Both the position numbers and the translations under genes were made by a program. DNA of 64,000 nt from an uncultured Erythrobacter sp. (GTDB lineage: Bacteria > Pseudomonadota > Alphaproteobacteria > Sphingomonadales > Sphingomonadaceae). The stretch spans positions 682,001 through 746,000 of the forward strand of contig CANMUS010000002.1 in assembly GCA_947501215.1 (NCBI GenBank), in the 5' to 3' direction. The notes beneath the pieces are model-generated. The model did not search any database. It saw only the letters and a program-made list of their open reading frames with translations, and had not been told where the DNA came from. Positions 62,514-64,000 of this stretch are shown here, one piece after another (the stretch's first letter is position 1; every line of letters starts with the position of its first letter).

Positions 62514-63689
62514 TCAGCTACTTTCCTCGGTTTCTTCGCCACCGAATATTTCGCTGGCGAACAGCGGCTCGCCGAAGACGAAGCCGACGAGGTTCGGCCT
62601 GCCGACATGGTCGAACAGGGCAGTCAGCATGAGCAGGATCGGGACCGACAGCAGCGCGCCGAAGACGCCCCAGATCCATGAAAAATAGGATAGGGCGATC
62701 AGGATCATTACCGGGTTCATGGTGAACCGGGCGCCGAGGATCGACGGGGTAACGACATTCGCCTCCACCGTGTGCAGCGCGAGATAGGCGATCGCCGGGA
62801 CCATGCCGAGCAGGATCGTATCCGCCGTGCCGATGCCGAACAGGCCCAGCAGCGTGACCATTACGATCGGCCCGATATAGGGCAGGAAATTCAGCAGCGC
62901 GGCAAGCCCGCCCCACATGATCGGCGCGTCGACACCAAGTGCCCATGCGCCGAGGGCCACGACCACGCCGACCATCGCGTTAATCCAGCCGACCGTGAGG
63001 ATATAGGCGGCAACGCGCTCCTGCACCTCGCGCAGCACCCGCGCCGCCTTTATGCTGGTGCCGAAGCTGGCGCGGCCGAACAGCAGGCGCTGGCGCAGGC
63101 GAACGCGCGCTTCGATCATGAAATAGGCCATCAGCAGGGTGAGCACGGTTTCGAGAACCACGCCGGGCGTCGCGAAGGCCAGTTCTTCCAGCAGGCTTGG
63201 GCTGGCGAGAACCACCTCGCGCCCGCCTTCGCGGCTCATCAGCTCGGCCAATTGCTCGTTGATCTGCGCAACCCAGGCGAACTGGCGCTGCAATTCGCCG
63301 AAGCGGTCCATCACCTGGTTGGCCATCGCCGGCACATCGTCGAACAGCGCCACCGCCGGCTGGAGAATGAGCGCTAGGGCGAGCAGCAAGACAGCGAAAA
63401 ATATCAGCAGCGCGACCAGCGAAGCGATCGCATTGGGCAAGCCCCAGCCGTTCAATTTGTCGGCGAGCGGGGACAGGATCACGGTCAGTACCAGCGCCGT
63501 CACCAGGGGCAGGAATACGACCGCGCCGATCGAAAGGACGAAGGGCAGGGCGAAGAACAGGCCGAGGCCGATCAGCAGCACCAGCGAGGAAATGAGTCGC
63601 AGCTCCTGCTCGGCAAAGGCGAGCCGCCGCGAGCGGCCCGTGCGCGCAGGCGTCGGTTCGACCGGTGCGGAGGCTTCGCTGTCGTCCAT
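62514..63689 (-). CDS. AI-2E family transporter (PerM-like)
   Basis: A 391-residue membrane protein with about eight helices. Characteristic regions: ALVLTVILSPLADKLNGWGLPNAIASLVAL, WINAMVGVVVALGAWALGV, NFLPYIGPIVMVTLLG, EANVVTPSILG and SYFSWIWGVFGALLSVPILLML. Family members export small molecules; autoinducer transport is only one case. Cytoplasmic N-tail rich in Pro/Arg. Confidence 0.9.
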   Translation of the reverse strand: MDDSEASAPVEPTPARTGRSRRLAFAEQELRLISSLVLLIGLGLFFALPFVLSIGAVVFLPLVTALVLTVILSPLADKLNGWGLPNAIASLVALLIFFAVLLLALALILQPAVALFDDVPAMANQVMDRFGELQRQFAWVAQINEQLAELMSREGGREVVLASPSLLEELAFATPGVVLETVLTLLMAYFMIEARVRLRQRLLFGRASFGTSIKAARVLREVQERVAAYILTVGWINAMVGVVVALGAWALGVDAPIMWGGLAALLNFLPYIGPIVMVTLLGLFGIGTADTILLGMVPAIAYLALHTVEANVVTPSILGARFTMNPVMILIALSYFSWIWGVFGALLSVPILLMLTALFDHVGRPNLVGFVFGEPLFASEIFGGEETEESS

Positions 63690-63749
63690 CGCGCCTATCT
63701 GCCGCGCACGGCAATTTCTGACAAGTTTACAGTGCGGTTTGCGCCTGCG

Positions 63750-64000
63750 TCAGCTGCGCGCGGCAATGCCGTTGCCTGCGGCGACGTCGTCGAGTTCTTC
63801 GAGGATCGCCCGGTGCGCCGCATCGTCCTGGAGCGAGCGCTTGGGGATCGAACCGTCGCTGAGCATCGTGTTCAGCGCAGCACGCGCGCGCCCGACACGG
63901 CTCTTGATCGTACCGACGGCGCAGTCGCAGATCGTGGCCGCTTCCTCGTACGAAAAGCCACCCGCGCCGACGAGCAATAGCGCTTCGCGACGTTCCGGCG
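63750..64000 (-). CDS. EcfG-type ECF sigma factor, C-terminal part (cut by window edge)
   Basis: The final 83 residues cover sigma region 4: [40 protein letters not shown]. This sequence matches ECF15 (EcfG) sigma factors of the alphaproteobacterial general stress response. The N-terminal half is outside the window. The stop at 63750 is followed by 60 nt before the AI-2E transporter start. Confidence 0.85.
   Translation of the reverse strand, partial: PERREALLLVGAGGFSYEEAATICDCAVGTIKSRVGRARAALNTMLSDGSIPKRSLQDDAAHRAILEELDDVAAGNGIAARS

Overview
The window is high-GC alphaproteobacterial DNA, most likely from Sphingomonadales and probably Erythrobacteraceae. The evidence is protein resemblance only: Caulobacter-type oxidative xylose genes, a Zymomonas-like glucose-fructose oxidoreductase, NDUFA12 and DUF2155 proteins, an EcfG-type sigma factor, a bacteriophytochrome with its heme oxygenase, and a large TonB-dependent receptor. 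Genes are dense, and many neighbours overlap by ATGA, GTGA, TTGA or TGATG.

1-17.3 kb is a plant-polysaccharide region. It begins with xylX, xylB and a truncated xylC of the oxidative (Weimberg) xylose pathway on the minus strand. A GH43, then a minus-strand operon of GH3, cupin-like oxygenase and GH5, then a divergent plus-strand operon of GH3, GH31 with a PA14 insert, and GH43 follow. This enzyme set fits xyloglucan or arabinoxyloglucan breakdown. Palindromes of LacI-operator type (TGATAGCGCTACCA-like) lie in the two divergent promoter regions and link sugar release to xylose oxidation. A Tat-exported glucose-fructose oxidoreductase-like protein, a remnant of an enolase-superfamily gene and a ROK sugar kinase close the region.

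17.3-27.6 kb holds a Stf0 sulfotransferase, a Crp/Fnr regulator, a GT4, a two-domain sucrose-phosphate synthase/phosphatase-like enzyme, a GT2, and a minus-strand six-gene operon. That operon encodes a YqcI/YcgG (GntA-like) heme protein family member, a DUF1989 protein, two small membrane proteins, an 81-residue unknown and a MurG-like glycosyltransferase. A second sulfotransferase-like gene ends the region. This is the most unusual part of the window.

27.7-32.4 kb is a complete type I secretion operon (TolC, ABC, HlyD) without a recognisable substrate. 32.4-37.6 kb carries two arsenosugar-type glycosyltransferases (TIGR04282/TIGR04283-like), an SDR whose Rossmann motif lies upstream of every ordinary start codon, a MerA/Lpd-like flavoprotein and a radical SAM protein. 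37.7-44.2 kb has a DUF421 protein, a queuosine-precursor transporter, a concentrative nucleoside transporter with a candidate structured leader, a 2OG-Fe(II) oxygenase and a TonB-dependent receptor.

44.2-53.5 kb contains a MASE1 hybrid histidine kinase, TonB, the bphO-bphP light-sensing operon and a telA operon. 53.5-64 kb is housekeeping: fatty acyl-AMP ligase, recX, DUF192, NDUFA12, DUF2155, aat, tRNA-Trp, a LOG-family protein, glmM-DUF1272-thiD, sodB, an AI-2E-family transporter and the 3' part of an EcfG-like sigma factor. I saw no rRNA, CRISPR array, insertion sequence or prophage.
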